64,000 nt of DNA. Origin: Chamaecrista fasciculata (taxonomy: Eukaryota; Streptophyta; Magnoliopsida; Fabales; Fabaceae). The position numbers and the translations under genes were made by a program. Below are positions 47,176-59,684 of the stretch, in pieces; the stretch's first letter is position 1; every line of letters starts with the position of its first letter. The stretch lies in assembly GCA_003254925.1 (NCBI GenBank), contig QANZ01052726.1, positions 52,174-116,173 of the forward strand. Direction: 5' to 3'. The notes beneath the pieces were generated by a model. It made no database searches. It was not told the DNA's origin and worked only from the letters and a program-made list of their open reading frames with translations.

Positions 47176-50100
47176 TCACAGCTTTGAAGGATTTGTATAC
47201 CAGCCCCACGGTTCATCAGAGATATATCGAGTGACTTGCTTCACGTTCACGTAGTTATCAAGTCCCCTGAAAATTCAAATGCACCAACAAATTGAGACAC
47301 TGATGCTCCAATAAAGTTTCATGTCATGAGACACGCGTCAGGAAACATTGCTATGTTTTTAAATTTGAGAATAAAGGAATCAGAGATGTGAATATATATT
47401 TTCTCAAAGGACTTCAAGTATGCCACCCTTTTTTTTTCACCTTCATTCTGTTTTACTGCAAGTTCCGACCAGGAAAAATTAATTGCTATGTGTCTATATT
47501 TGTCTATGTTGTATCCTGATATGCTTGAACTATTTATCATTTAGAACTATCTTCTTGAGATTAAGGTGTCATAGCTGTCCCTTATCCAAACTAAAGGAAA
47601 AGTCCATATTGACTTTCAAATTAGAAACAGAACCATACCATTCTCCTAATTCACGACCAAAGCCACTACGCTTTTTGCCTCCCCATGGGGCTTGAGAGAA
47701 GCATGGTTGAGAGCAATTGACCCAAACAATCCCAGCCTGAAAAGCCTGTGAAGGAGCACGATAATTTGTTCAAGAACACAATTAAATACAACTATTTGAT
47801 CACTTTTAAATGATAATCTGTAACCATTCTCACCTTGGTTATCCGTTCACACCTTTCAAGATCATTTGATATTACAGCAGCACCTAATCCATAACTGTCA
47901 AAAATCATTAGTACATAAAATTTAATATCAATCCACAAGTAGAGGAAAAAAGTTTAAAGATGAAAGAGAAACAAATCAGCTTGCAAACAACTATCAACTC
48001 ACTGGGTGTCATTTGCTAGCTCAATAGCTTCTTCCTCATTACTAAACGTTTTTACGCAGAGAACAGGTCCAAAAACTTCTTCTCTCCAAATTTGCATAGA
48101 AGTAGTCACATCAGTTATAACAGTTGGTTGAATGAAGAATCCCTTCTTTAAATGCTGCCATTAAATTTGAAAAATCACCCGAACATTAAGATAAAAGAAT
48201 ACAGAACTGAGAGTGAGAATTGATACAAAATGGAGTTGTCATACCTCTGGGCGAGACCCACCAGTTAAAATTGTTGCACCCTCACTCTTGGCAGTTTCAA
48301 TGAATTTCAATACTTTCCCATACTGAACATATAATCCAAATGTTAGACATAGCATCATCTTAGTTCAAGACTAATAATTGCTTAAATTAATGCAGTTTTT
48401 AGCTACAAGACTAGAAGCCCAGTCATGCCAAATATAATATTCAGGGTAAAGTTTTAATAGTTTTTGTCAGTCACCAAAACAAAAATCAAACAATATGGCC
48501 AAGAATCCAATTGAGAAAAGAAATGCTCCACATGCCACTTATTCAAATAAGGATCTTACAGTTTACCAAAAAAAAAAAATAAGGATCTTACATCAACAGT
48601 AAAATTACAAAATAATTTCAACTTATAATCATTTCCTTCCAAATTAGCAGTGAATAACTAATAATAAACAAATGCGTAAGCCCTATGCAGGATGAAATTT
48701 CCTTTTTACCTAGAAAATGCCATTATATTACTATAATAATAGTGAATGGAGGAGGGTCTTTTTTTTTGGGAGGGGGAATGGGGGTATTAAGTTGAAGGCA
48801 CATTTAAAAGAATCTACATAAATCAGAAACTACAAGGATACCTGTCCTTCGCTGACAACAGGGCCTAGCCTGCAACCTTCTTCCAAGGGATCTGAAATTT
48901 TGATGTTTTGGATCCATTTCACAAGTCTATTCAAAAATTCTTCCGCTATACTTTCCTGAAACAATAAACGTATCTAACATTACCAAAATGAAGGTCAACA
49001 TAATATATCAAAAGATCAGACCAAACTCCATTCCCATATGTTCAGGAAAAGAGGGGGAAGAAAAAGGAGAAGTGAACTCCAAATACTAGTTCTCATTTGT
49101 GATGCTTTGACTAAACTCACATGTAGAATAAGACGGGAAGTGGCACTGCATATTTGACCATTTGTCCAGAAGCAGCCAAAGGCTGTCCACTCAGCAGCTG
49201 TTCAAAACATAGAGAATGATGGATCAATAATTATCTCTGCAAAAGTTCATTTGTGTTGTCCTGAGTAATTAGCTACAATTCAAATGTTACTAACCTTTAT
49301 CAAGGTCAACATCCTCAAAAACAACAATTGGGCTTTTACCACCAAGCTCTAGCGAAACAGGCTGTGAATGAACCAAAAATTGCACATCACAAAATGACAA
49401 TATGAACTGTACTTAATTTACAGATAACAATGTTCCAAAAATACCTTGAGCAGTTGAGCAGCAGCCGTCATAATCTTGCTCCCAGTTGCAGAGCTTCCAG
49501 TAAAGGCAATCTGCCGACAACTTAAATATCAAGATGACGGCACAGTCGATTTGCTAACTCAAATCTCATAGTAACAACACATGCAAGAGATAGAAAAAGA
49601 TAAAGCTCCATGTTATTTCAATTTTCTACAATTTAAAGACAACTTCACCTTGTCCACATGGGGATGGGAAGCCAAGGGAGCACCAGCTTCAGGGCCTAAT
49701 CCAGTGAGAATATTTAAGACGCCAGGAGGAAGACCAACTTCTCGACAGATATCAGCAAGTTCCAAACAGGTCCTGAAATTGGAAATTGTACAGCATGAAA
49801 AACTGATGTAGCAAAGAAGGAAGTTCTCACTGGTTGATGAGGACATACACAGATGCCAATTCAGAAGGCTTTAATATTGCAGTACAACCAGCAGCCAGAG
49901 CAGGAGCGACTTTCCATGTAGCCATTAACATAGGATAATTCCTAAATCAAAAAATTAAAATCATCATGTAATTGGCCATTGACAACAGTTCACAAGCAAT
50001 TTAGCATTGTTGCAGCAACGAAAAAGGGCTATGAATGCACACTTATCAAATTCCTAAGCATACCCCTAAACTCTTTATGCAGGAACTACACCAGACGAAG

Positions 50101-52273
50101 GCTAAATTAATTAGTACACAGCATTCCTGCTAGTTGAGATTTATGACAGGACGCCAAGGCACATCACTCAGCTGCAAAAGCAATTGAGATCCAACACCAT
50201 TGCCTCCTTGGATGGCATATATTTTGAAAATAGATTTCATTGAATAATATTAGATTGATTGATACATTACAATGAAGCTTGCTCACATATAAATACACAT
50301 AGAAAACACCTAGAACATTCAAAACACAACTCTCAACCACCTAATTAATATACTAGCCAACTAACATAATAAATGAAGATTGACTAATTGATTCATGATT
50401 CTCAACAGTTTATAAGCAGCTAAGTGCTTGTTCAACAAAATCAGCAGCACCATAAGCACAGAAATAAAATTTCTTGTGTATGATCTTAAGCATAGTGACT
50501 CATCTGATTCAAATAAATTGTTTCGGCTTATTTTCATGATAATACATTTTCTTTTCAAGATAAGCTGAAAATAGCCTATACAATAACTTGTATATATAAC
50601 TTAGCTTATCAAAATAGCTTAAAAAAATAACTTGTTTATATGATATAGCTTATCAAATTGCCTATAAAATAACTCATTTATATAATATAGCTTTATCAAA
50701 ATAAGTTGCAAGTGTTTATGGGAACACTGATCTCCAAATAAATAAGCATTTACTTTAATGTCCCATTGAAAAGTAAGCAGTTTCGTTCAATGGAAGGGAA
50801 TGATGAAGAAACTAACTAATGATGACTCATCAGATAATTGGCAACTTAGATTGAGCAGTTTACAGCTCTGGAGAGTCCAAAAATTAGAACAAATTCTAAA
50901 TTGTACTGCCACAATGCCACATCCTCTGAATGTTGAGCATGAGGTGTGAGATGCGATATGCCATATAGAGATCTATCATCTACCAACCCATCAAGACTAA
51001 CAATTTGGTGAGAAGCCACCAAGAGAAGTTTCTGAACAATAGAGTTAAGCAATGACAGAAACACATTGAGTTTGATACTTTTGCTCAATTAGTTCATTTA
51101 GATGATGATCTTAAGCAATAAAGAGAATGAAACAGAACCAAACCGTAACATGCTATATAAAAATTTCCAGTGCAACTATTAGAGCTTACACGGAATGCAA
51201 AATAGACACTAGTTTTTAGTTTACTTCAAAAGCCACAAATGAAGTTGCAAAATCTATAGGATGACAATTAGTGCACAGCTTGCAAGCATACTGAAAAACT
51301 AAATACACAAACGCATGAACAGTTTTAAATAGAGAAGCAGCAGATACCAGGGAGTAATTAATCCAACAACCCCAATGGGCTCCTTAAGAACATGACACTC
51401 GAAACTTTCCATGGGAAGCGATATAGGAGCCTTTTGTTTTGCATCCAATCCTTCAGCAAGGTCAGCGTAGTACTCGAAGCAACCAGCAACATCATCCTAG
51501 ATGAAAGTATAACATACACATAAACAAGCATGTACTCTAGACAATCATTGTTTTCCAAAATGTCAGTTGTCACACTCACAATGTCCCACGCTGCTTCATC
51601 CAGCGGTTTTCCACAATCCATTGCTTCGAGTTTTGCTAGTTGAGACTTTCTCTCTGTAATCTGTGATCAGGAAATTAACACTTGTTGATCCACACATCCA
51701 CACTTCAAAATAAAAGGCCCCTAGTAACGAATCTTACCTTGGCAGCAATCGCACGGAGATAGCGAGCACGAACAGATCCGGAAGCCGTTGCCCAATCTGA
51801 ACCCTTGTTTCGGGTGAGGGCTGTTCTTGCTGCAGCCACTGCAAGCTCCACATCTTCGGAAGTAGCGGCTGGGATATCCCCTGAAGAAGCCAAAATTAAG
51901 AACTCGTAAGTCGGTGATGAAATTAGAGATGATGAGAGCAGCAACGAAGTAAAAGGAATTAATTTAGTATCGGTTACAAATTACAATCAGAGTGAGAGGT
52001 AATGAAATTGATGGTGATGAAATTAGAAATGATGAGAGCAGCAACGAAGTAAAAGGAATTAAGTTAGTATCGGTTACAAATTACAATCAGAGTGAGAAGT
52101 AATGAAATTGATGGAGTTGAGATCGGAAAAAGATGAGTAGGAATAATGGAGAAGAAAATCAAACCAATAGTTTCTTGAGAGGAGGGATTGATGATGGGAA
52201 TTCGTTTCTTGAGAACTGGTTCTTTCCACTCGCCATCTATGAATAGCATTCTACTAGGTACAGGGATAGCCAT
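47176..52273 (-). CDS. ALDH10: Aminoaldehyde/betaine aldehyde dehydrogenase (ALDH10)
   Basis: Fifteen exons on the minus strand: 52165-52273, 51738-51880, 51580-51660, 51348-51496, 49849-49941, 49649-49772, 49445-49510, 49295-49361, 49121-49197, 48842-48955, 48245-48322, 48003-48154, 47834-47894, 47639-47745 and 47176-47266 (1512 nt, 503 aa, the usual length). It oxidises aminoaldehydes such as 3-aminopropanal and 4-aminobutanal, products of polyamine breakdown, with NAD+; some family members also make glycine betaine. Catalytic Cys294 ([10 protein letters not shown]) and Glu260 (LELGGKS) are present. The protein ends SKL, a type 1 peroxisomal targeting signal. Residue 444 ([13 protein letters not shown]) is Ile and aligns with position 441 of spinach BADH, where Ile is associated with poor activity on betaine aldehyde. 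Intron 1 contains a tandem duplication. Intron 4 is long (1.4 kb). Confidence 0.97.
51913..52112. repeat. Tandem duplication of about 100 bp in ALDH10 intron 1
   Basis: Two near-identical copies (51913-52012 and 52013-52112) beginning GGTGATGAAATTAGAGATGA. They differ at a few positions. They lengthen the first intron and do not touch the splice sites at 52164 or 51881. Confidence 0.9.
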
Positions 52274-52345
52274 TTCTGTAAATCAAGCTCCAAGCTGATC
52301 TAACGTATGATTCAGTGTGAGTGAGTGAAACAGTGAAACTCGCAG

Positions 52346-52353
52346 AGTTTAAA
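52346..52353 (-). promoter_or_regulatory. Probable TATA box of ALDH10
   Basis: TATTTAAA on the minus strand, about 75 bp upstream of the start codon. It would give a leader of about 45 nt. Inference from motif and distance. Confidence 0.4.
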
Positions 52354-52473
52354 TACTGGAGATTGAGGAATGGGGACTACAGAGAGTACGTGAAAGTCCG
52401 AGATATATATAGAAAGTCTGAGAGAGGGTCTGATATTTTGTATCGAAAGTCTATGAGATATATATAGAAAAAA

Positions 52474-52931
52474 TGCTTAAGTGCACTTTTGGTCTCTTAG
52501 TTTTTGTAAAGATTTCAATTTGGTCCTCTAACCTTTTTTGTTACAATTTTAGTCTCCTAAATTTTGAAAATGTCTCAATTTGGTCCCTTAACTTTTTTTG
52601 TAGTAATTTTAGTCCCCTAACTTTTGAAAATGTCTCACCGTTGGTCCCAAGTGCACTTTTTCTATCCATTATTTATCGTTAGTGCTGATCTAACAGGTTG
52701 AGTTGACTGATGATGTGACAAATATGAGTGAAGTAGATTAAAAAATGACCATTATGCGGAGATATTTTTATGATTTAGAAGTGCACTTGGGACCAATGAT
52801 GAGACGTTTTCAAAAGTTAAGGGACTAAAATTGCAACAAAAAAAGTTAGGGATCAAAATTGCAACAAAAAAATTTAAAAGACCAAATTGAAACCTTTGCA
52901 AAAGTTAGAGGACCAAAAATACACTTAAGTC
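52474..52931. repeat. Mutator-like foldback, GCTTAAGTGCACTTTTGG family
   Basis: Inverted ends (CTTAAGTGCACTTTTGGTC / GACCAAAAATACACTTAAG). Six modules in the left arm at 52491, 52522, 52551, 52582, 52611 and 52643. Flanks TAGAAAAAA (52465-52473) and TAGAAGAAA (52932-52940) match at 8 of 9. It lies about 200 bp upstream of the ALDH10 start codon, so it is part of that gene's promoter region. Confidence 0.82.
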
Positions 52932-52940
52932 TAGAAGAAA

Positions 52941-53793
52941 AAGTTTCAGTTTAGTCGTTCTTTTGGGGAGTACAAAGTTCATAAAACCCCTTTCGGATTT
53001 CTCAACATTATCTAAACTTTAAAAAAAGAAGTTGTAACCAAAATTTGCGTACTTATCATTATATTTTGTCAGTAAGGCTGAATTTTTTTTATTTTTTTTT
53101 TGACAAAGCAGTAAGGCTGAATTGGCACATAATTAACATTAACATTAACATTAATATAAAATTGTAAGATCAAATAAGTATTTTTTGACATCTTTTATCC
53201 AAAATCAAAATTCTAAAATTGTCTCTTTCATCATTGAAAAAATTCATCAATTGTCTTAAAAATTGTTTTAATTTTTTTTAAGAAAAAACCTTATATAAAG
53301 TTCTTTAGTTTACTATCAATTTTTCCTATTATAAATTTTAATTATACTCTCTCTTTACGATGAATGGTTATACAAAAAGTAATGTTTAATATTCTCTCTT
53401 TATTGTCATATATAAAAATTTTACTACGTGTCAAATATCGATAGAAAAACTTGATAACAAACATATAAGGAACTAGTGTGCTTTGCATGTCCTAACCGGC
53501 ATCAAAGATTAATTTAAATTTAATAATTATTAAAATTTAAATATTTTTTAAAAAAATTATTATATTTTTAATAGAAAATTATTTTTTTTATAATATATTT
53601 TTATTTTTTTTAATAATAATTTTTTTATTTGATGTTGTGAGAAATTTTTTTTGATAGCCATCAAAGTAGTGTGAAGTTATTCAACTCCCTATACTATTTT
53701 TTTCTTCTTTTAATATTTCAAAATTAAATTAATTTTGACCAAAACACCCCTCACACATATAATATAGTATAGATGTGATATAAATTTTTCCTT
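52941..53793. other. AT-rich intergenic DNA, no gene seen
   Basis: Long A/T runs. Neither strand shows a convincing exon, RNA gene or recognisable element. Confidence 0.5.
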
Positions 53794-54352
53794 GGCAAAA
53801 GACCCTTTCGTGCCCTTAACGTTTGCGATGATTTTCAATTATGTCTTTAATGTTTCATTTGTGTCAGTTGTGCCCCCAATGTGAAACGTTAGTTTCAATT
53901 ATGCCCTAAATTTTACTTGTGTGTCAATTTTTTGTTCTGAATTGAATATGTGGCAAGATGACTGAATTAATAAAACATCCGTGATTTATTTTTTATCCAC
54001 CATGACATTTCCTACGTGGATTTACATTCTCTAAACAAAAAAAAGACTACCCTAAAATTTTTTTGACATCTTCATCTTCATCTTCGTAAGCCTTATATCA
54101 CGTAGGAAATGCCATGGTAAATAAAAAATAAATCAGGGATGTTTTATTTATCCAGTCATCTTGCCACATATTCAATTCAGAACAAAAAATTGACACACAA
54201 GTAAAAAAAATTGACACATCAGCATTGAGTCAAAATTGGGGGCATAATTGAAACTAACGTTTCACATTGGGGGCACAACTGACACAAATGAAACATTAGG
54301 GGCATAACTGAAAATCACCACAAACGTTAAGGGCACGAGAAAGTCTTTTGCC
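53794..54352. repeat. Foldback element of the TGCCC-module family, complete
   Basis: Termini GGCAAAAGACCCTTTCGTGC and the inverted complement ending CTTTTGCC. Modules TGCCC/TGTCT at 53811, 53842, 53871 and 53902. Nearly the whole element can fold (GTGAAACGTTAGTTTCAATT in the left, AATTGAAACTAACGTTTCAC in the right). No matching target duplication recognised. Confidence 0.8.
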
Positions 54353-57300
54353 CTCTTACGTTCTTTTTTTTATTCATATAAAACTGGACCGAAAGGAGAA
54401 GGGATACGTACCTGGCAATCTGGCATGAGAGGGTCAATTAGGGAAATGGATCTTCTAGAGTTCCTTTCTCTACATTTCTTGTAGAGTATGAGAGAGAAAG
54501 GAAGAGAAAAGAAGAGAGAGAAAGAGAAAATTTGGTTTTTATATATTTTTATTTCATGATATCATATTTTTACTCTAACTCTAAAAAAATACATGGAAAG
54601 GAACTCTAAATGATCCAAACTCGTCAATTAGCCCTACACTAGTTATGGCTTGCCGGCCAATTTACACAGAGTTATCTTATCCATAACCGAAATAGTAGGC
54701 ATATTAATAATGATACATGTAAATATCCTCCAGCACTGGATTGGTCTCCTTTACTTTGGAGTGATAAAATAGGTACCACGAGGCCTTGAGGCACACACAA
54801 AAAAAAATGAGAAAAAAAACTCGTAATGAACAATTTGAGAAGTTCATGTGACACAAAAAAACAATTAGACAACTCAATGATGTGAATGTTAAAGTAAATA
54901 TTATCTTGAAATAAATCATCATACAAGTAATATATATATTTTATACTCATACATTCACATCATTGAAATATATTTTATACTCATACATTCACATCATTGA
55001 AATATATTTTATAATATTTTACAAGTAAATATATTTTATATTATCTTTGAAATAATTTCATAATAAAGCTTTCGCTCTTTTATAACAGAAAAGTCAAAGT
55101 GTAATAATAGTTTTTTATTGTAAAAATAAGTTATAATATAGTGTTTTATCTATTTTTTTAAATTTTGATCTTATATATTTTTTCAAAATTGTTACTCATT
55201 AGTCTCAACAAATAAATATAACTATAACTCTTTAATTTTAAGTTTGACGACAACGAGTGTTTCTCTCTCATAAAATTGCTCTATCTATAAAGAAAACTAC
55301 TATCCACTTCCAACATCTTCTTCCATCAATCAAAGAGAACAATTTTGATTAGTTATTCTACTTTTCTTAAATATTAGATATAATTATTTCTTTTCATCAG
55401 AAGATATCACTCCTCTTTATTATTCTTCTCTTCTTGAGTATATGGGAGATCTACTATACTCTGAATGTATACTTCAATTGAGTTTGCTTGTTCAACTTTG
55501 ATGAAGATTGTTCGTCGGGATCCTGTTGGTTATCTGTTGGTGATCGTTTATGCTTTTAGCAGATTTTCTTACCTTGTAGCATTTTAGTTGACAAAGTAGT
55601 TTCTCGAAGGATGTGCCCATTGGTTGGGTCTCTGTGCCTCGATCCTCTTTTCTTGGTTACTTGATCTTTGTACGGTTAACATCTTCGACGGTCTCAAACT
55701 CTTCAGGTGTGGGATGATTGTCTTCTATTATTTTTTTCTTTTTTCTGTTAGTTTTATTGTATTGTTCAACAAAAAAAGTATGACTGCAACGAGTTTTGAG
55801 TCAGTATTATCCTTGACAAGTCATTTCTTTGTCTAATTAATACTATCAGCAAACAAGATCAAATTGGGTTTCAAACGTGTTTGTTTTATAGTTAAACAAA
55901 CGAAGTTGGTTCAGGCAAAAAAAAAACAAAAAACAAACAAAATTGATTATCTCTCTCTGTTATTTTTGTTTTATAGTTAAACAAATGTGTTCAAAACAAT
56001 GAGTTATTTTTTACGAGTGTTTTTTTTTTATCCATTTGAGGTGGTCAATTAGACAAAGTCAACTCAGAAAGTAGTTTTTGAAAAAAGAAGTCTATTCCAT
56101 TGTTACACGGTTTACGTAATTATGAGTAGTAGCGGGATGTTTTTATTGTTATCCAAATTTGTATCTATTGGTTTTATTCAATATTTTTATACTATTTATA
56201 TTTAATGAATTATTATTCATATTAAAATTTTATTTAAAATTAAAAATATTCAGTATACTTAAAATATTTAAAAATAATAAAGACTTTAATTTAAAAATTG
56301 AATATATATGTATTTGTTAATAAAATATATTAATTAAATATAATATTCAAATATTTAAAAATATATAAATTTAATTATAAAAATAATAAAATAGTTATAT
56401 CATGGAATATAAATATTTTAATAATCTATTTATTTTAAAAGAATATAAGATAGTTGAGATATCAAATATCAAAGTTGAAATCTATTTATTTAAAAGAATA
56501 TAAGATAAGATAGTTGAGATATTAAATATCAAAGTTGAAATCTATTTATTTTAAAAGAATATAAGATAGTTGAGATATCAAATATCAAAGAATAAAATAG
56601 TTGAGTTTACCTATAAAAAAAGAATAAAATAGTTCAAATTACTTCTATTTATTTTATATTATTATTATATTTATTATTCGTACTTGTATGATATTTATTT
56701 TTTGGTGAGGAAAAGGGGCCTAAGCCCAAAGGAAAGAAAGCAAAACTTAACAAGCAATATCACATGGGGTAGTAAGCCCATAGCATCAAAAAGCAAATGA
56801 GAACTAACGCCATCAGGAGCCTGGTTCCACTCCTTATACCCAAGCTCATTCGCTTCCCTGAAATTTGCAAGCTCATCCTTATTCATGCATGATTTGTAAT
56901 TGTGGTAAGGTATTCCTAATCAAATGGAAAACAACAATAATATATACTAAGGACTTTGTGTGTTTTAACGGGCACCCAAATATATATAAAGTTTAAAATT
57001 AAAAATAATATAAAAAATTATAAATATATATATATAATTATATAAAAAATTAATGAAAATATTCATCTTTAATTTTTAACAACTATATATAGTAGCTTTT
57101 GTTTTAGTATGTAAATCATTAAAATAATTTTGTATAAATGCAAGCCACATTAAGTGGCTTCAAATTAATTATTTTAAAATTTAAGTACTACCTCTTCATT
57201 TGATATAAAAAAAGAAAAAAAAAGTTATATATATTTCTTTATCATATGCTGCTCCACGTTCTTTAGGGAAGGAAGTTATTTTTTAGAAAGTTAATTTTTA

Positions 57301-57882
57301 AACCATAACTACAATATATAAATGACGATAATATGAGGTATAGTACATAGTTTTTTTAAGTGAGACGACCCTCCTACCTATATTATATATTAGAGCACTT
57401 TGCGTGCTCGTTTGTGTAACGGTTTATATAAATACATAACAAAATTGTTAAATAAAATTAAGAAAAGAGAAAAAAATGCAAAAAAATATAAAAAGAAATT
57501 ATAAAATGTAAATTTTAAATTAAAAGTTGATTTTTTTTTGTAAAAATAAAATTACTTTTATAACATTATAATTGAAAATTTAGTATACAAATTACAAAGT
57601 CACTAATGGTGGGATGAAAACGTAGGCATGATATTATGGATGTACATTCCTTCCAAGTTCCAAACCACTACTACAGATCCAATATGATATGATGTGCTTG
57701 TCTGATGAGAACGTGGGCATGATTTTTTTATTTATTTATATATTTTTTTATGTATTATATTTAAAATAATTTATTGTATAGTATAGTTTTAAATGATCGA
57801 CTACCAGTAGGTTTCTCATGCATATAATATAGTACAGATAGAGATATAGATAATATAGATGATTTTATATTATTATTTTTAT
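54353..57882. other. Long AT-rich intergenic stretch
   Basis: No gene seen. It holds a 39-bp tandem pair (about 54932-55010, unit with CTCATACATTCACATCATTG) and pyrimidine-rich DNA near 55490-55780 that may be a LINE 3' end. It also holds dispersed-repeat pieces (55780-56110) and a short minus-strand open frame at 56695-56886 in GC-richer DNA, with no recognised domain. Confidence 0.45.
56428..56605. repeat. Tandem repeat of about 65 bp, three copies
   Basis: The unit contains AAGAATATAAGATAGTTGAG and ATCAAATATCAAAGTTGAAA, repeated three times with small length differences and extremely AT-rich. No coding meaning. Confidence 0.8.
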
Positions 57883-58319
57883 GAGTAAACTAACTTCCCG
57901 GTCCCTGAATTTTGGACTCGATGACAGATAGGTCCTTAAATTTTACGCATTGTACTAGCCGGTCCCCGAAATTTGCAAACGCCTAACTAATTGGTCCCTC
58001 CGTCATATTGGCGTTACAAAAAGCTGACGTGGCCATAACGGATGTTGATGTGTCCCGTTGTGCGCTGACGTGTCCCGTTATGTCCACGTCAGATCCCTTT
58101 ATGTTTAAAAAAAGAAAAAAAATGTGTCACGTCAGATAAATAGCGACACCTCAACATTTTTACACTGCACTTTTAGGTCCCTGACCCATTTTATTCCATT
58201 ATTCTCAATTCACTCTCTTTTTCATCATCTTCACTCATTTTAGTCTAAAATCCTTAAAATAAAATTGTAAAGTGTCCCAAAACTCTTCCAAACATTCCAA
58301 TTTAGTCCTTAAAAATATT

Positions 58320-58440
58320 AAAAACCCTAAATCCAAAATCCTAAACCCTAAAACCCTAAAGCCTAAACCCCTAAACCCAAACCCCAAACTCCAAAATCCC
58401 AAACTCTAAACCCTAAACCCTAAAACCTTAAACAAAAAGT
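58320..58440. repeat. Interstitial telomere-like repeat, left arm
   Basis: Degenerate CCCTAAA / CCCAAAC units (for example TAAACCCTAAACCCTAAAAC). Mirrored at 59685-59790, so it is an arm of the foldback and not a chromosome end. Confidence 0.85.
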
Positions 58441-59684
58441 TTAAGTTGTACAATTAGGTACCTAACTCATTCTTACCCAATTATTCTCAATTCCTCCTCT
58501 TTTTCAGCATCTTCATTTATTTTAGTCCCAAATCCTAAAAAAAAAAAAAATTTTAAGTGTCCCAAAACTCTTCCAAACATTCTAATTTAGTCCTTAAAAA
58601 TATTAAAAACTCTAAACCATAAACCTTAAACCCCTACAACTTAAAAAATAAAAATTTAATCCCCATCTTCATCTTCTCAATTTAACATAAATCCCTAATT
58701 TCTTTTAATCCCTAAACCCCTAATTTTTTTTTTTATCTTCATCTTAGTCTTCATCTTCTTCGTCTTCCTCTTCCCATCGGTTCATCATCACTCATCATCA
58801 TCATTCATTATCTTCCTCTTCCCCTAAATTGCTTATCCTGTCATAGATCGGCGTAGATCAGAGTAGATCGGAGCAGATGAACACAAATCTGACCAGATCA
58901 ACGAGTCGAGGATGAAGCAACGAGCCTGTCATGGACGACAGTGTGACGGCGACGACGACGGCGACAGAATGAGAGAACGATACACAGTTGTTCGCGAGGG
59001 AGAGATTATTGTCAGATATTGGAGAGATTGAAAGGCGAAATGGAGAAACGTGAGAGACAAAAGGAATGAGGTGGCGGATAATAAAAGATGAAGAAGAAAG
59101 ACTAGAGATGGTGGGAGACTAGAGACTGGAGAGACATTTTTGCACTATGTTCAGAGAAACATTGGTGAGATTGAAGATGAGCAAATCTGTGTTCATCTTT
59201 GAAATAAAAAAATGATGAGACATTTAACTATGTTCAGAGACATTTTTACACTATGTTCAGAATTAAATAGCGAAAGAGGAGAACAGGTTTAGGGATGAAG
59301 ATGATGAAGACGATGGACCGATGAAGATGATGAATGATGATGATGAGTGATGATGATGAAGAACTGATGAGAAGAGGAAGACGAAGAAGATGAAGATGAA
59401 GATAAAAAAAATTAGGGGTTTAGGGATTAAAAAAGATTAGGAATTTATGTTAAATTATGGGGATTAAAAATTATTTTTTAACTTTCATGAGTTTAAGGTT
59501 TAGGATTTTTAATATTTTTAAGGATTAAATTGGAATATTTGGAAGAATTTTGGGACAGTTTACAATTTTTTTTTCTAAGGATTTGAGACTAAAATGAATG
59601 AAGATGATGAAAAAGAGGGGGAATTGAGAATAATAGGAATGGGTTAGAGACTTAATTGTACACCTGAGACTTTTTTTTAAAGTT

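Noticed and set aside
5101..52700. Regular 29-33 bp spacing resembling CRISPR arrays
   Set aside because: Repeats are inexact, lie in inverted arms of transposons, and the genome is a plant nuclear genome.
56695..56886. 63-codon minus-strand frame as a gene
   Set aside because: No domain or exon context; may be a retroelement piece but I could not find its ends.
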